A stretch of DNA of 64,000 nucleotides, from NCBI GenBank assembly GCA_951813605.1, contig OX638379.1:4972062-5036061 (forward strand). Reading direction: 5' to 3'. This document shows, piece by piece, positions 29,506 through 40,169 of this stretch; positions within the stretch are counted from its first letter, which is position 1, and every line of letters begins with the position of its first letter. Position numbers and translations under genes: made by a program. Source of the DNA: an uncultured Bryobacterales bacterium (lineage in GTDB: Bacteria > Acidobacteriota > Terriglobia > Bryobacterales > UBA6623). Under the pieces are notes generated by a model that ran no database searches, was not told the origin of the DNA, and saw only the letters and a list, made by a program, of their open reading frames with translations.

Positions 29506-31059
29506 ATGAATTCAGTGTCACCTCACCTATGCCGCTCGACCTTGAATGGGGGTACGCTGCGCGATTCGGTTTACCCCTTCGGTGGAAGTCGGAACTCTGG
29601 GACCGCGTCCCTCGCTCTCGCCGGTAAGGTTCTCGGCCTTCGACTCGCTTGCTCGCTCGGGGCTCTCACTCTAAGCACGGCAGCATTTCCCGCCCCGGCT
29701 GCTGATTGGCTCCGGTTTCGCGGCCCCAATGGATCGGGAGTTCTCGAGACGCCTGGCATTCCTGTCGAGTTCGGTGAGGGCAAGAACGAGCTGTGGAAGA
29801 CCGACCTGCCGTCCGGTCACTCCTCTCCGGTGCTTGCAGGCGAGCGCGTGTACGTCACGGCCGCTGAAGCAGGAAAGCTCTTGACGATCTGCCTGAACCG
29901 CGAGGACGGGAGTGTCCTCTGGCAGAGAGAAGCTCCGAGAAGCCGGACATCGGAACTTAACCGCTTCAACCATCCGGCCTCGCCAAGCCCGGCCAGCGAC
30001 GGGGCGAACATTTACGTCTTCTTTGCCGACTACGGACTCCTTTCCTACACCCCTGACGGAAGAGAGCGCTGGCGAGTTCCTCTGGGCCCGTTTGACAACT
30101 GGATGGGCATGGCCTCGTCGCCGATAGTGGCCGACGACAAGGTCGTGCTCGTTTGCGATCAGGACAGCGGCTCATTCATGATCGCGGTCGACCGATCCAG
30201 CGGGAACGTCATATGGAGGGTCGAGCGGCCCGAGTACACGCGGGGCTACTCGACGCCGATTCTTTACCGGCCGGCGGGCGCTCCGGCGCAGGTGATCGTG
30301 CCGGGCTCTTATCAGGTGGGCGGATACGCGCTGGACAACGGCACGAGGCTTTGGTGGGTCCGCGGACTGGCCTTCGAGGTGAAGTCCTTGGCGGTCACCG
30401 ACGGCGCGATGCTCTACGTGCATGGCTGGACATCGACAGGCGACAGCGCCAACAAACCGCTGCCTTCGTTCGCCGATTCGCTCGCGAGGCATGACGCAGA
30501 TGCCGATGGAAGGTTTTCCAAGGACGAAGCGTTCCTGCCGATGATGCGACAACGGTTCGACAGCTACTTCGATTTCGACCGCGATGGCTTCGTCGACGAA
30601 GGGGACTGGAACAACACGCGGGCGCGGCTCTCCGCGCGCAACGGCCTGGTGGCAGTTCGGCTGGGCGGTCAAGGAGACCTGACGGAATCCAACTTGGCAT
30701 GGTCGTACCGCAGGGCGCTACCGAATGTGCCGTCGCCGTTGCTCTACCGAGACGTGCTGTACCTAGTCAAGGACGGCGGCATATTGACCACCCTCAATCC
30801 GCAAACCGGGGCGTTGTACAAGCAGGGGCGACTGACCAGCGCGCTGGGGCGCTATTGGGCTTCGCCGGTTGCAGCCGACGGGAGAGTGTACGTTGTCAGC
30901 GAGGAAGGATTAGTGACTGTTCTGAAGGCGTCCGGCGATTGGGAAATCCTAGCGACGAATGACATAGGGGACGAGACTTTCGCAACCGCCGCGATCGCGC
31001 CGGGGCGAATCTACTTCCGTACCAAGGCAGCGCTGCACTGCTTTGCGAGAAGCGACTAG
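29506..31059 (+). CDS. Secreted PQQ-like beta-propeller protein with EF-hands
   Basis: 517 residues; a signal peptide core (LRLACSLGALTLSTAAFPAPAA) ends near residue 66, so the true start may lie downstream of the first ATG. The mature part begins with DWLRFRGPNGSGV, followed by BamB/PQQ-type blades (SSPVLAGERVYVTA, SPIVADDKVVLVCDQDSG, STPILYRPAG, SPVAADGRVYVVSEEG). Two EF-hand calcium loops are inserted at about residues 325-375: DADADGRFSKDE and DFDRDGFVDEGD. Proteins of this type are common beside sulfatase and DUF1501 genes. It is likely a periplasmic calcium-binding propeller; catalytic activity is not shown. No partner lies in the same transcript. Confidence 0.85.
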   Translation: MNSVSPHLCRSTLNGGTLRDSVYPFGGSRNSGTASLALAGKVLGLRLACSLGALTLSTAAFPAPAADWLRFRGPNGSGVLETPGIPVEFGEGKNELWKTDLPSGHSSPVLAGERVYVTAAEAGKLLTICLNREDGSVLWQREAPRSRTSELNRFNHPASPSPASDGANIYVFFADYGLLSYTPDGRERWRVPLGPFDNWMGMASSPIVADDKVVLVCDQDSGSFMIAVDRSSGNVIWRVERPEYTRGYSTPILYRPAGAPAQVIVPGSYQVGGYALDNGTRLWWVRGLAFEVKSLAVTDGAMLYVHGWTSTGDSANKPLPSFADSLARHDADADGRFSKDEAFLPMMRQRFDSYFDFDRDGFVDEGDWNNTRARLSARNGLVAVRLGGQGDLTESNLAWSYRRALPNVPSPLLYRDVLYLVKDGGILTTLNPQTGALYKQGRLTSALGRYWASPVAADGRVYVVSEEGLVTVLKASGDWEILATNDIGDETFATAAIAPGRIYFRTKAALHCFARSD

Positions 31060-31279
31060 CCCGCATTCTGTCAAGGGGAGAATCCGACAAATTCGCGAAC
31101 ATCCTCATGATTCGCAAGTGGCCGCCCGCAACCATGGAAACCGAAACGAGCGCCGTAACGGCCCTGCCCCGGCGGGAAACAGATGTTCACTGCCGTGCGG
31201 GACCCAGGCACCACGGGGCCTTCATTGGGAATTATCGAGAAAACTTGCCAAGATCGACAAAACCCTACGTGCGTTCCTC
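31060..31279. other. Intergenic, nothing recognised
   Basis: Short spacer between the PQQ/EF-hand gene and the convergent tiny gene at 31280-31420. No terminator with a T tract was found. Confidence 0.35.
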
Positions 31280-31420
31280 CTAGACTCGGCGCATCTTCGG
31301 GATGCGCTTCGATAGGTCGGGCGGCTTTGCAGCGGCGAAAATCGCCCTCGCGATCTGTTCTGCCTTGGCGTCAATCTCGATCTTGCGGGGGATCGGACGA
31401 CCGCCCTTGGACTTCGGCAC
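31280..31420 (-). CDS. Tiny conserved-looking protein (46 residues)
   Basis: GTG start at 31420, stop at 31280-31282, with AAGGAG just upstream (spacing is short). The product reads VPKSKGGRPIPRKIEIDAKA, then EQIARAIFAAAKPPDLSKRI and PKMRRV. A basic N-terminus followed by a helix and the PPD-S motif resembles a widespread family of 45-60 residue proteins (GRPxxxIxIxAxPExIAxAIFxxAKPPDPS). I know no function for that family; it is often seen near mobile or defence genes. The frame stays open upstream without conserved sequence. Neighbouring DNA is degenerate, so it may be a surviving piece of a lost locus. Confidence 0.5.
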   Translation of the reverse strand: MPKSKGGRPIPRKIEIDAKAEQIARAIFAAAKPPDLSKRIPKMRRV

Positions 31421-31986
31421 ATTCTCCTTGGATGTCGTGATGTTTGCGTGATTGATCTCGAATGCCGTGGGACTTCGCCACGGCGATGCGGTTGCTCTCG
31501 CCTCGAGACTTGACAGTTGATGTCTCGGGAGGCTTTCTCCTGCGACGTCTCGGCTTGATTCTCATTCGGGCATCAAGCGGTGCCTGCATCTCCTCCTGGA
31601 GCTCGCACACATGCCCGACCCGCTCGCGCTCGGAAGCGATATCCGACGACGGCAGAGCCGGTCCACGGCCCGATCAAAGGCGTGATGCGCTTTGCGGAGG
31701 TGAGCAAGGCGGAATCGGAGTGCCGATTCGAGTCACTTGCGGTTCACTCCTTCGTGACCTCCCCAGAGCCACCGCTAAAGGCGTTCGTTCAACCACGCCT
31801 GGAACCGTAGCCTGCCGAAACTTTCTTCCACAGCAATTCTCTCCGACTTGATTCTGTCCGTCCCCTGGATTTGCCGACGTAAGGGGTTGCTGCGCGTTGC
31901 CCACACGACGGACACGATCTCTGCCCCTGCACGAGACGTGTCGGCGCCCGATCAGACTTTGGTCGCAACGCGGTCGAAGGCCGCGC
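31421..31986. other. Intergenic region, about 560 bases, degenerate
   Basis: Open frames on both strands lack motifs. A plus-strand phrase near 31665 (PIKGVMRF) superficially resembles a retroelement linker but has no supporting context. No CRISPR-like direct repeats were found in or around this stretch. Confidence 0.4.
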
Positions 31987-32172
31987 TAAGCCTGTTACCA
32001 CCGACCGGTCCTCGAATCGCCCCATCATTTCCATGTGCACGTTCAGCCATTCGTCCACCAGCGACCGTCCGACAGGCAGTTTGAAGACGCTGTCCTGAAC
32101 GCGATCGCCGAGCACGTTGAGTGCCTCGGCGATCTCACACCGCCGGTCGTTGGTTACATCGCACAGGATTGT
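31987..32172 (-). pseudogene. Orphan Cas2-like remnant
   Basis: Within a longer minus-strand frame, about 62 codons read TILCDVTNDRRCEIAEALNV, LGDRVQDSVFKLPVG and, later, EWLNVHMEMMGRFEDRSVVTGL. The order matches Cas2: first beta strand with Asp (YDVxxDxRRxxVAxxL), then GxRVQxSVFE, then a helix and the last strand (EDxxxxxGL). The usual YDV Tyr is Cys, and the N-terminus is fused to unrelated sequence. No cas1, no other cas gene and no repeat array are visible. I read it as a decayed leftover; homology is inferred by eye. Confidence 0.5.
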
Positions 32173-32485
32173 TGGATGTTCGCGAAACCTCTGAGCAGGC
32201 GTTTCGATTGATCCGATCGAGCATGGGGCCAGAACCGAAGGCCGGCCCGCACGCGCGAAAAACACGGAGCGCATACGGATCCGAGTGCGGATTCTTGGTC
32301 TCGGCGCATAGTCCTTCTCGGACGTTGGTTCTTGCGACGCTTCCAGCCAGCATATGAGTTCGTCTCGCTATCGAAGCCTCCGATCACGGAATGCCCAGAA
32401 CCCGGCCTCGTAGGCTCCGTTGAAACCGGCCGGTGCGAACGGTCGTCTGAGCTAGCACCACATCGCAACGCACGAGGAGGAAACC
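32173..32485. other. Upstream region of the BON-domain gene
   Basis: About 310 bases with no recognised gene. It must hold the promoter of the BON-domain gene, which has a strong ribosome site (GAGGAGGAAACC) just before its ATG. Confidence 0.4.
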
Positions 32486-33073
32486 ATGAAAACAACTGCT
32501 GCGAAATATTTGGCGCTGACTGCATTGCTGGTCGCGAACGGCGCGGCAGCGGAGGCGAACAGCCTCGCGCCGCAAGTACGCCACGAGCTGGTCATGCTGC
32601 CGTACTACAGCGTGTTCGACAACTTGGCGTTTGAAGTCGAGGGAGCGAAAGTCACCCTTAGCGGGCAGGTCACGCGACCGACACTGCGGTCTGCCGCCGA
32701 GCGCGTTGTCAAGCGCGTCGCTGGCGTGTCCCAGGTCGTCAACGAGATCGACGTGCTGCCGGTGTCCTCGCACGACGACGACATCCGCAGTGCCGTCTTT
32801 CGGGCCATCTACCGTCAATCCCTATTGAGCCGTTACGCGATTCAACCGGCACCGCCGATTCATATCGTCGTGACCAACGGAGATGTGACGCTCGAGGGTG
32901 TTGTGAACAACCCGACCGAAAGGGCCATCGCCGGTTTGCAGGCGAACGCAGTTGCCGGGGTGTTCTCGGTTGTGAACAACTTGCTCGTCGAGACCGACGA
33001 GCGAGTCGCCCCCGCTGCCAGCGAGGTTGCGCGGGGAGCGCCGGAGGCCCGCAGCCAAGGCACCGCAATCTGA
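32486..33073 (+). CDS. Exported protein with two BON domains
   Basis: 195 residues; GAGGAGG lies 5 bases before the ATG. Signal peptide MKTTAAKYLALTALLVANGA, cleaved near AEA. First BON domain at about residues 30-95 (SVFDNLAFEVEGAKVTLSGQ, then VKRVAGVSQVVNEIDVLP). Second BON domain at about 100-170 (VTNGDVTLEGVVNNPTERAI, then VFSVVNNLLVE). BON domains bind phospholipid or peptidoglycan-proximal surfaces, as in OsmY, and protect the envelope under osmotic stress. It is a single-gene unit followed by a strong hairpin at 33127-33157. Confidence 0.9.
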   Translation: MKTTAAKYLALTALLVANGAAAEANSLAPQVRHELVMLPYYSVFDNLAFEVEGAKVTLSGQVTRPTLRSAAERVVKRVAGVSQVVNEIDVLPVSSHDDDIRSAVFRAIYRQSLLSRYAIQPAPPIHIVVTNGDVTLEGVVNNPTERAIAGLQANAVAGVFSVVNNLLVETDERVAPAASEVARGAPEARSQGTAI

Positions 33074-33126
33074 TTGGCAAGCAAGGCAAGACCGAGCCGC
33101 ATTCCACCTAGCCGCTGCATCCAGCA

Positions 33127-33157
33127 GACCCGGAGCCTTTCCAGCCGGCTCCGGGTC
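33127..33157 (+). terminator. Perfect 11-bp stem-loop after the BON gene
   Basis: GACCCGGAGCC (33127-33137) and GGCTCCGGGTC (33147-33157) form a perfect stem with a 9-base loop, 54 bases after the stop. There is no T tract afterwards, so it may act as a GC-rich terminator or an RNA-stabilising hairpin rather than a canonical intrinsic terminator. Confidence 0.55.
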
Positions 33158-33316
33158 TCGCGCTGACAGCCGGAATTGCTTCACCTCGCAGCCGACATCG
33201 GCAACCTTTCATCGTCAGGCGCCTCGTCGCGATTCCGCGAAGCTGCGATGAGAGAATGCAGCGAGAGTGCCGCGATCCGGTCTGCCCGGACCAGCGACAG
33301 ACCCTCGAAGAACACG

Positions 33317-35017
33317 ATGTCGCAATCCGTTCCCGGAAACCGAAAGGTCTTCGACGCGCTCATCGTCGGCTCCGGAGCCACGGGCGGATGGGCCGCCAAG
33401 GAATTGACGGAAGCCGGCCTCGAGGTCGCGTTACTCGAAGCCGGTCCCAAAACCACGCCTGAACAGTTCGGCGAGCATGTTCCGCCGTACGAAATGAAGT
33501 ACCGCGACACGCGTCCCAACGGGGTCACTTCGCCGGAAGTCACCCGGCTTCGACCTATGCATGCCAAGCAAGGTGCCTGCTCGGAAGTCAACTACAAATG
33601 GTTTGCCAATGACATCGAGAACCCGTTCACGACTCCTGCGGACAAGCCGTTTGTCTGGGTTCGCGTGCGTGCTCTCGGCGGCCGCACTCTTGCTTGGGGC
33701 CGCCAGAGCTACCGGCTGAGCGATCTCGACTTCAACGCGGCGAGCCGAGACGGCGTCGGCGTCGACTGGCCGTTTTCTTACAAGGAATTGGCCCCCTGCT
33801 ACTCCAAGGTCGAGCGGTTCATCGGCATCAGCGGGCGCAGCGAGGGCCTCGCGCATTTCCCCGATGGCGATTTCCTGCCTCCGATGGACTTCACCTGCGG
33901 AGAGCGCGTCCTCAAGCAAGCAGTCGAACGCAGCTTCGATCGTCCCGTGACGATCGGGCGCACCGCCGTCCTGACCACTGATCACCACGGGCGCGCCGCC
34001 TGCCATTATTGCGGCCCCTGCAATCGCGGCTGCGTGACGTACTCCTATTTCTCAAGCCCGTTCACTACGTTGGGCGCGGCCCAGCGCACCGGGCGGTTGA
34101 CTCTCGTCACAGACGCCGTTGTATCGCGCGTGATGACCGACCGAGCCTCCGGTCTAGTTTCGGGCGTGGCCTACATCGAACGCGCGACGCGGATCCCGCG
34201 AGCAATCGGAGCCAAGGTGGTCCTGCTTTGTGCCTCGACTTTGGAGTCCACGCGGATCCTGCTCAACTCCGCACCGGGAGGGCTCGGCAATTCCAGTGGA
34301 GTCTTGGGCCATTACTTGATGGATCATATGTACGGCGCGGGCATCACAGGCCGGATGCCGCAGCTCAGGCAATCCAAGCCGTGGCATGGGCCGCCTCGTC
34401 GACCGAATGGCATTTTCATCCCCCGATTCCGCAATGTCACGCGCATCCACACCAACGGCGTGATCCGGGGCTTCAGCTTTCAGGGCGGCGCGTCGCCGCG
34501 ATTCGCCATGAACGCCCCGGGCTTCGGCGAGAGCTTCAAGCAAGCGGTCCATGACGACGCCTACTGGCAAGCGAGCCTTCACGGCTTTTGCGAAGGCCTT
34601 TCGAGCTACGACAACTTTGCCGAACTCGACTCGCATCTCGTTGATGCCTGGGGAATCCCGGTCCTGCGCATTCACATGCAGTGGAGCGACAACGAAAGGG
34701 CACTATTCCGCGACAGCCTCGAGCAAGGGGCCGCCATGCTGGAAGCCGCCGGCGCCGTAGACATCACGGTATCGAACAAGCCGAAGACCCCCGGGGACGG
34801 CATTCATGAGGTGGGAACCGCCCGCATGGGACACGACCCGAAACGCTCCGTGCTGAACCAGTACTGCCAGTCGCACGACATCAAGAACCTGTTCGTCACG
34901 GACGGAGCCGCTTTCCCGAGCCTGGGTTCGGTCAACCCGACTCTGACCATGATGGCCAATACTGTCCGAGCGTGCGAGTACCTTGTCGCTGCCGCCCGCA
35001 GGCGGGAACTCGGCTAG
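33317..35017 (+). CDS. GMC family FAD-dependent oxidoreductase
   Basis: 566 residues from the ATG at 33317; the frame upstream is open but not conserved. FAD-binding start DALIVGSGATGGWAAKELTE (about residues 12-31). Glycine-rich second block RVRALGGRTLAWGRQSYRLS. A four-Cys segment CHYCGPCNRGCVTY (about residue 230) is typical of the gluconate/glucoside-3-dehydrogenase branch. The C-terminal GMC signature is GIHEVGTARMGHDP, then NLFVTDGAAFPSLGSVNPTL with the active-site His/Asn pair. It oxidises an alcohol or sugar hydroxyl and would pass electrons to a partner; no small subunit or cytochrome gene is adjacent. No Tat motif is evident, unlike many relatives, so export may depend on a partner. 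Confidence 0.9.
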   Translation: MSQSVPGNRKVFDALIVGSGATGGWAAKELTEAGLEVALLEAGPKTTPEQFGEHVPPYEMKYRDTRPNGVTSPEVTRLRPMHAKQGACSEVNYKWFANDIENPFTTPADKPFVWVRVRALGGRTLAWGRQSYRLSDLDFNAASRDGVGVDWPFSYKELAPCYSKVERFIGISGRSEGLAHFPDGDFLPPMDFTCGERVLKQAVERSFDRPVTIGRTAVLTTDHHGRAACHYCGPCNRGCVTYSYFSSPFTTLGAAQRTGRLTLVTDAVVSRVMTDRASGLVSGVAYIERATRIPRAIGAKVVLLCASTLESTRILLNSAPGGLGNSSGVLGHYLMDHMYGAGITGRMPQLRQSKPWHGPPRRPNGIFIPRFRNVTRIHTNGVIRGFSFQGGASPRFAMNAPGFGESFKQAVHDDAYWQASLHGFCEGLSSYDNFAELDSHLVDAWGIPVLRIHMQWSDNERALFRDSLEQGAAMLEAAGAVDITVSNKPKTPGDGIHEVGTARMGHDPKRSVLNQYCQSHDIKNLFVTDGAAFPSLGSVNPTLTMMANTVRACEYLVAAARRRELG

Positions 35018-35149
35018 CCTGGTTGCCGCGAAGAAAGGCCCGCGGGTTACTCGCGTGTCCCAAGCCTCCGGAGGTCAGGATCTGAACGGTTCGGCAAGAA
35101 GCGCCTGCACCCTTCTAGACGCGGGTCGGCAGCTTGGTTGGCCAGAGTC

Positions 35150-36490
<1,341 letters not shown>

Positions 36491-36524
36491 CTTGGACCTC
36501 CGGGTGGCGCTGACGGGCTCCCTG

Positions 36525-39500
36525 TCACTTCTCAAGAAACAGGTTGCTGTTGACCACGTAGCGGATCATCTCCTGCATGCGGTAGCCATCGCGCCGCAGT
36601 TCGAGCCCGTTCTCTCTCAGGTAGTTTAGCTCACCGTAACTGAGGCTGCGGCCGTTCGCGTAGGTCGCGAGATGCTTGAGAACGCTGAAAGCCACTTGAT
36701 CGAGGCGGTCCTCGGCGAGATATCGCTTCAGGTCGTTCACGCCGGAAACCTCGGTATCGTCAGGGAGCGTGGATTTTGCGTCCACAGGTGCTGCCTTCAG
36801 CCGCCCGCCCGCGTCGAATTCTTCGAAAGGCACGCCCCAAGGGTCGATTTTCGTGTGACATTGGACGCATCCGGGCTGGCTGCGATGCAGTTCGAGCCTC
36901 TCTCTGAGCGGCAGTCCCTCCGTCTCGGCGTTCAAGTCCGGGACGTTGGGTGGAGGGTCGTCGGGGGGCTCGGCGATTATCTTTCGCGCCAGCCACGCTC
37001 CGCGCTTGACCGGGTTCGCTTCTCGGCCGTCCGACAGGCCCGCCATGATGGCCGCCTGGGTGAGCACGCCCCCGAGTTCCGGGCGGGCGTGGTGGAGCGG
37101 TGCGAACTGGAAGCCGCTTTCGGTCGCGTCCCCTAGATCGTAGTAGCTGGCGACGACCTCGTTCGCCACCAAGATCTCGGACTCAACAAGGTTGCTTGCG
37201 GGCAAGTTCTCCCGGAACAGGTACTGCAGGAACTCGACCGGTTCGCGGCGCAACTGGGCTCGGGTGTGGAGCGTGAGCTTTGGGAACCGCTCGCGGTCCG
37301 GCTCCAGCACATCGAGCTTGTCCAGGCTAAGCCACTGGGACGCGAATTGTTCGACGAATCGTGAGAAGCGCGGGTCGTTGATCATCCGCGACACTTCCGC
37401 ATCCAAGTGCGCCCGGAGTTTGCCCTGCCCGGCTAGCTCCGATGTCCTGGCATCCGGCGGTCCGTCCCACAGGAAGTACGACAGCTTGGAGGCCAGCTCG
37501 AAGTCATTGATGGGCTCTGCTTCGGGCGTGCTGCTGCTTTCGGCCAGGAACAAGAATTGCGGGGATGTCAGGACAACTTGGAGGGCTTCCCTGACGCTCT
37601 CCCGGAAGCTCTCTCCAGTGCCGAGCGATGTCCGGAAGACCGCCATGAGAGCCGACTCTTCTTCGGCGGAGATCGGCCTACGATAGGCCCGGACCGCAAA
37701 TTCGCGAAGGACTTCCCGCGCGTAAGCCTGCGAGTCCACCTTGCGATCGAAGTCAATGAAGATGCTCTGATGCGAAGCAGGTGGCCAAGATTCGTACAGC
37801 GGGCCTTCGAATTCCACGGATCGGACCAGCAGCCGCGGAATGTCGCGACCATCGGTGTACTCGCTGCGGACGCCGATTTCGCGGATCCCCGCCAAGTAGT
37901 TGACGTTGTCCTTTTCCACGTCTGGACTGGGAAAATCCCTGATGGCGCCTTCGAACACGTAGCGGTCGAGGTTCTCGCCAGGCACTGCCTGCGGCGGGCC
38001 GACCCGAGCGAGCGTGCTGCCGCAGTCGCGGCGCAGCCCCAGATGCACGCCCAGTCGCGGCACCCGTTTCTCGAACGCCAGAAAGTCTAGGGCGACCTCC
38101 TGCCCGGTGGCCAACGGGGTGAACACGATGCGATTCAAGTTCCTTATTCCGGTGTTGTGGGAGCCCACCTGCATCTCGCCCGCCTTGAGCCGCGCCGCGA
38201 GGAATGCCGGTTGGTGAAGGGTGCCCGAGAACTGCCGCCCGCCCAGGTTCAGCGTCACGTCTTGCGGTTTCTCCGGAGGCCGTGTCGCGAGCGACCGTCC
38301 GGGTTCCACGAGCCCTTGAAGCTCGGCTTCGCCGAGGGCTCGCCGATAGATGCGCAGCTCGTCCAATTCGCCGCGGAAATACCCGGCGTCTGGTATATGC
38401 CCGACGTGCAGATCCAGTTCCGGATTGTCGATATTCATCGGGCCGATCACGCCCTTCGCGACTGGGTAGCCGTTTACGTAGAGCCGCGATTCGCTTGTCC
38501 CTCGCTTCACCGCAGCCGCCACGTGCTGCCACGCATCCCTGCGCAAGACCCCCTGCGGAGAAGTGACCGCGCCGTTTGACTGCGTGTCGGGCCCGGTCGT
38601 TTCGATACGCAGGTCTCCCTTGTTGCTGCGCATGTCCAAGTACCAGCCCTGCACCCCGTCGTAGGCGCCGAGGGCCACGATGCCGGCCATCCGAAGTTGT
38701 GTGGGGCGAATCCATAAAGCCACGGTGAAGTCACCGTCTCCGACGTTGAGCGCGTCGCTGCGGGGAATTACTACGGAGTCGTAATCGCCGTCCAGCGACA
38801 CAGCCTGGCCGAACGGCGAGTCGACGAACCTCGCATCGCCCTCCAAACGGCCTGGCGCTTCGTCGTCAAGAGCCCACGCGCCGGCCAGTGCTTCGCCGAG
38901 CCGGGAGGAGTCCCCGGCCATCGAGACTTCTGTCGGCGGCGCTTCGTGGACGTCAACTTGGTAAATGCCGTCGTTCTCAATCAGCACGGTCTCGGAAGGT
39001 CTCGGATCATTGACCACGACCGACGCCGGGCCGTCTGGTGCTTGGGCGGGCGTGCCGGGATTGAGCAGTAAGCCGTCGTTGTACTTTGCGGCTGTGACCG
39101 TAACGCGGAACCGCCCGTGATCGGGCAGCTCGCGAAGCGAGATCTTGAAGTTCGCCTTCGGCCCGTAGGTGCCATCGATTCCGAACAGTTCGTCGGAGGG
39201 GATCGCCGGTCGCAACAGAAGGCCTTCCGGCATCGTGCTGTACGGTTTCCCCTTCGGGTACCCGGAACTGCCCCGCATGCAGGCGAACACCGCGTGGTAG
39301 ATGCTGTCGTACTCTCTCCAGCCGCGAACCGTGGCGTTCCCCTTGTAGCCCTCGATGAATCGGTACTTGGTTCGCATTCGCAATGGCTCGAAGGCGAACG
39401 GCTTGTCGGGGGTGGTCTGCGTTACTCGGAAGTCTTGGTTCTCCAGCAGGTGGCTAAGCGCTCCGAGGATGAGCTTCTCGGGAAGCGGGTCGGGATTCAC

Positions 39501-40169
39501 CTTGGCGCCTAGATCGACACGGAAGCTCTGAATGGTCGGCTTCGAGTCTGGATTGACGATGGACCGGCTAAGAGCTTCCTCGGCTATTTCGAAGTAGGCC
39601 TCCATAAGGAGCGGCGACAGGTCCAGCGTCTTCGTGTTATTGACGAACCCGTCCTTGGACACGGCGTCCGGGGGTAGCGCGTCCGTCAAGTTGTCGTCAA
39701 GTCCTAGCAGTTCGCGCAACGTGTTGCGGTATTGCGAAACGGTAAGGCGCCGCACAACTCCGTTTTTCGGCACCGGGCGGGAACGGGCGGCGTTCAGCGC
39801 TTGCTCGATCCACCTGACGATCTGATGGCGCTGGGTTTCAGTCGGTTGCCGCGAGCCTTCCGGGGGCATCGTCGCTTCAGCGATTCTTGTCTGCACCACC
39901 TCCCACAAGCGCAGGTGCCGGTCCTCGAAAGCACCGTCAAGCAGGTCGAGCCGCACACCCGACATAGCAGTGCGTTCGCTGTGGCACAGGACGCAGTTTT
40001 GATTCAGGAATGGCCTTGCGTGCCGCTCGAATGATGTTTGAAGTGCTTCCGGGGCATCGTCCGCCGCTCGAGCCGACCCGAACAGCGCTGCCCAGACGAG
40101 ACCGATGGCCACAATCGAAGCGAGAGCGCACGCGGTTCGGCGTCGAATCCTTCTGCTGGTTGCGGTCAT
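36525..40169 (-). CDS. Planctomycete-type cytochrome protein DUF1587-LamG-DUF1592/1588/1585
   Basis: 1214 residues with a signal peptide (ACALASIVAIGLVWAALFGSARA). Haem motif CVLCH at about residue 60 with axial region TMPPEGSRQPT. DUF1587 follows (VVRRLTVSQYRNTLRELLGL, LPPDAVSKDGFVNNTKTLDL). A LamG/concanavalin-like module sits at about residues 445-620 (FGQAVSLDGDYDSVVIPRSD, DFTVALWIRP, FRGELDELRIYRRALGEAEL). Then DUF1595/1592 (VLREFAVRAYRRPISAEEE, ELASKLSYFLWDGPPD), DUF1588 with a second haem motif CVQCH near 1130 (IDPWGVPFEEFDAGGRL) and DUF1585 at the C-terminus. It probably binds a polysaccharide through LamG and transfers electrons in the periplasm. It forms an operon with DUF1552. Confidence 0.92.
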   Translation of the reverse strand: MTATSRRIRRRTACALASIVAIGLVWAALFGSARAADDAPEALQTSFERHARPFLNQNCVLCHSERTAMSGVRLDLLDGAFEDRHLRLWEVVQTRIAEATMPPEGSRQPTETQRHQIVRWIEQALNAARSRPVPKNGVVRRLTVSQYRNTLRELLGLDDNLTDALPPDAVSKDGFVNNTKTLDLSPLLMEAYFEIAEEALSRSIVNPDSKPTIQSFRVDLGAKVNPDPLPEKLILGALSHLLENQDFRVTQTTPDKPFAFEPLRMRTKYRFIEGYKGNATVRGWREYDSIYHAVFACMRGSSGYPKGKPYSTMPEGLLLRPAIPSDELFGIDGTYGPKANFKISLRELPDHGRFRVTVTAAKYNDGLLLNPGTPAQAPDGPASVVVNDPRPSETVLIENDGIYQVDVHEAPPTEVSMAGDSSRLGEALAGAWALDDEAPGRLEGDARFVDSPFGQAVSLDGDYDSVVIPRSDALNVGDGDFTVALWIRPTQLRMAGIVALGAYDGVQGWYLDMRSNKGDLRIETTGPDTQSNGAVTSPQGVLRRDAWQHVAAAVKRGTSESRLYVNGYPVAKGVIGPMNIDNPELDLHVGHIPDAGYFRGELDELRIYRRALGEAELQGLVEPGRSLATRPPEKPQDVTLNLGGRQFSGTLHQPAFLAARLKAGEMQVGSHNTGIRNLNRIVFTPLATGQEVALDFLAFEKRVPRLGVHLGLRRDCGSTLARVGPPQAVPGENLDRYVFEGAIRDFPSPDVEKDNVNYLAGIREIGVRSEYTDGRDIPRLLVRSVEFEGPLYESWPPASHQSIFIDFDRKVDSQAYAREVLREFAVRAYRRPISAEEESALMAVFRTSLGTGESFRESVREALQVVLTSPQFLFLAESSSTPEAEPINDFELASKLSYFLWDGPPDARTSELAGQGKLRAHLDAEVSRMINDPRFSRFVEQFASQWLSLDKLDVLEPDRERFPKLTLHTRAQLRREPVEFLQYLFRENLPASNLVESEILVANEVVASYYDLGDATESGFQFAPLHHARPELGGVLTQAAIMAGLSDGREANPVKRGAWLARKIIAEPPDDPPPNVPDLNAETEGLPLRERLELHRSQPGCVQCHTKIDPWGVPFEEFDAGGRLKAAPVDAKSTLPDDTEVSGVNDLKRYLAEDRLDQVAFSVLKHLATYANGRSLSYGELNYLRENGLELRRDGYRMQEMIRYVVNSNLFLEK

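Noticed and set aside
31660..31810. Retroelement-like phrase PIKGVMRF
   Set aside because: A single short phrase without reverse transcriptase, integrase or repeats; most likely chance.
31060..32485. CRISPR array near the Cas2-like remnant
   Set aside because: No regularly spaced direct repeats were found by eye.
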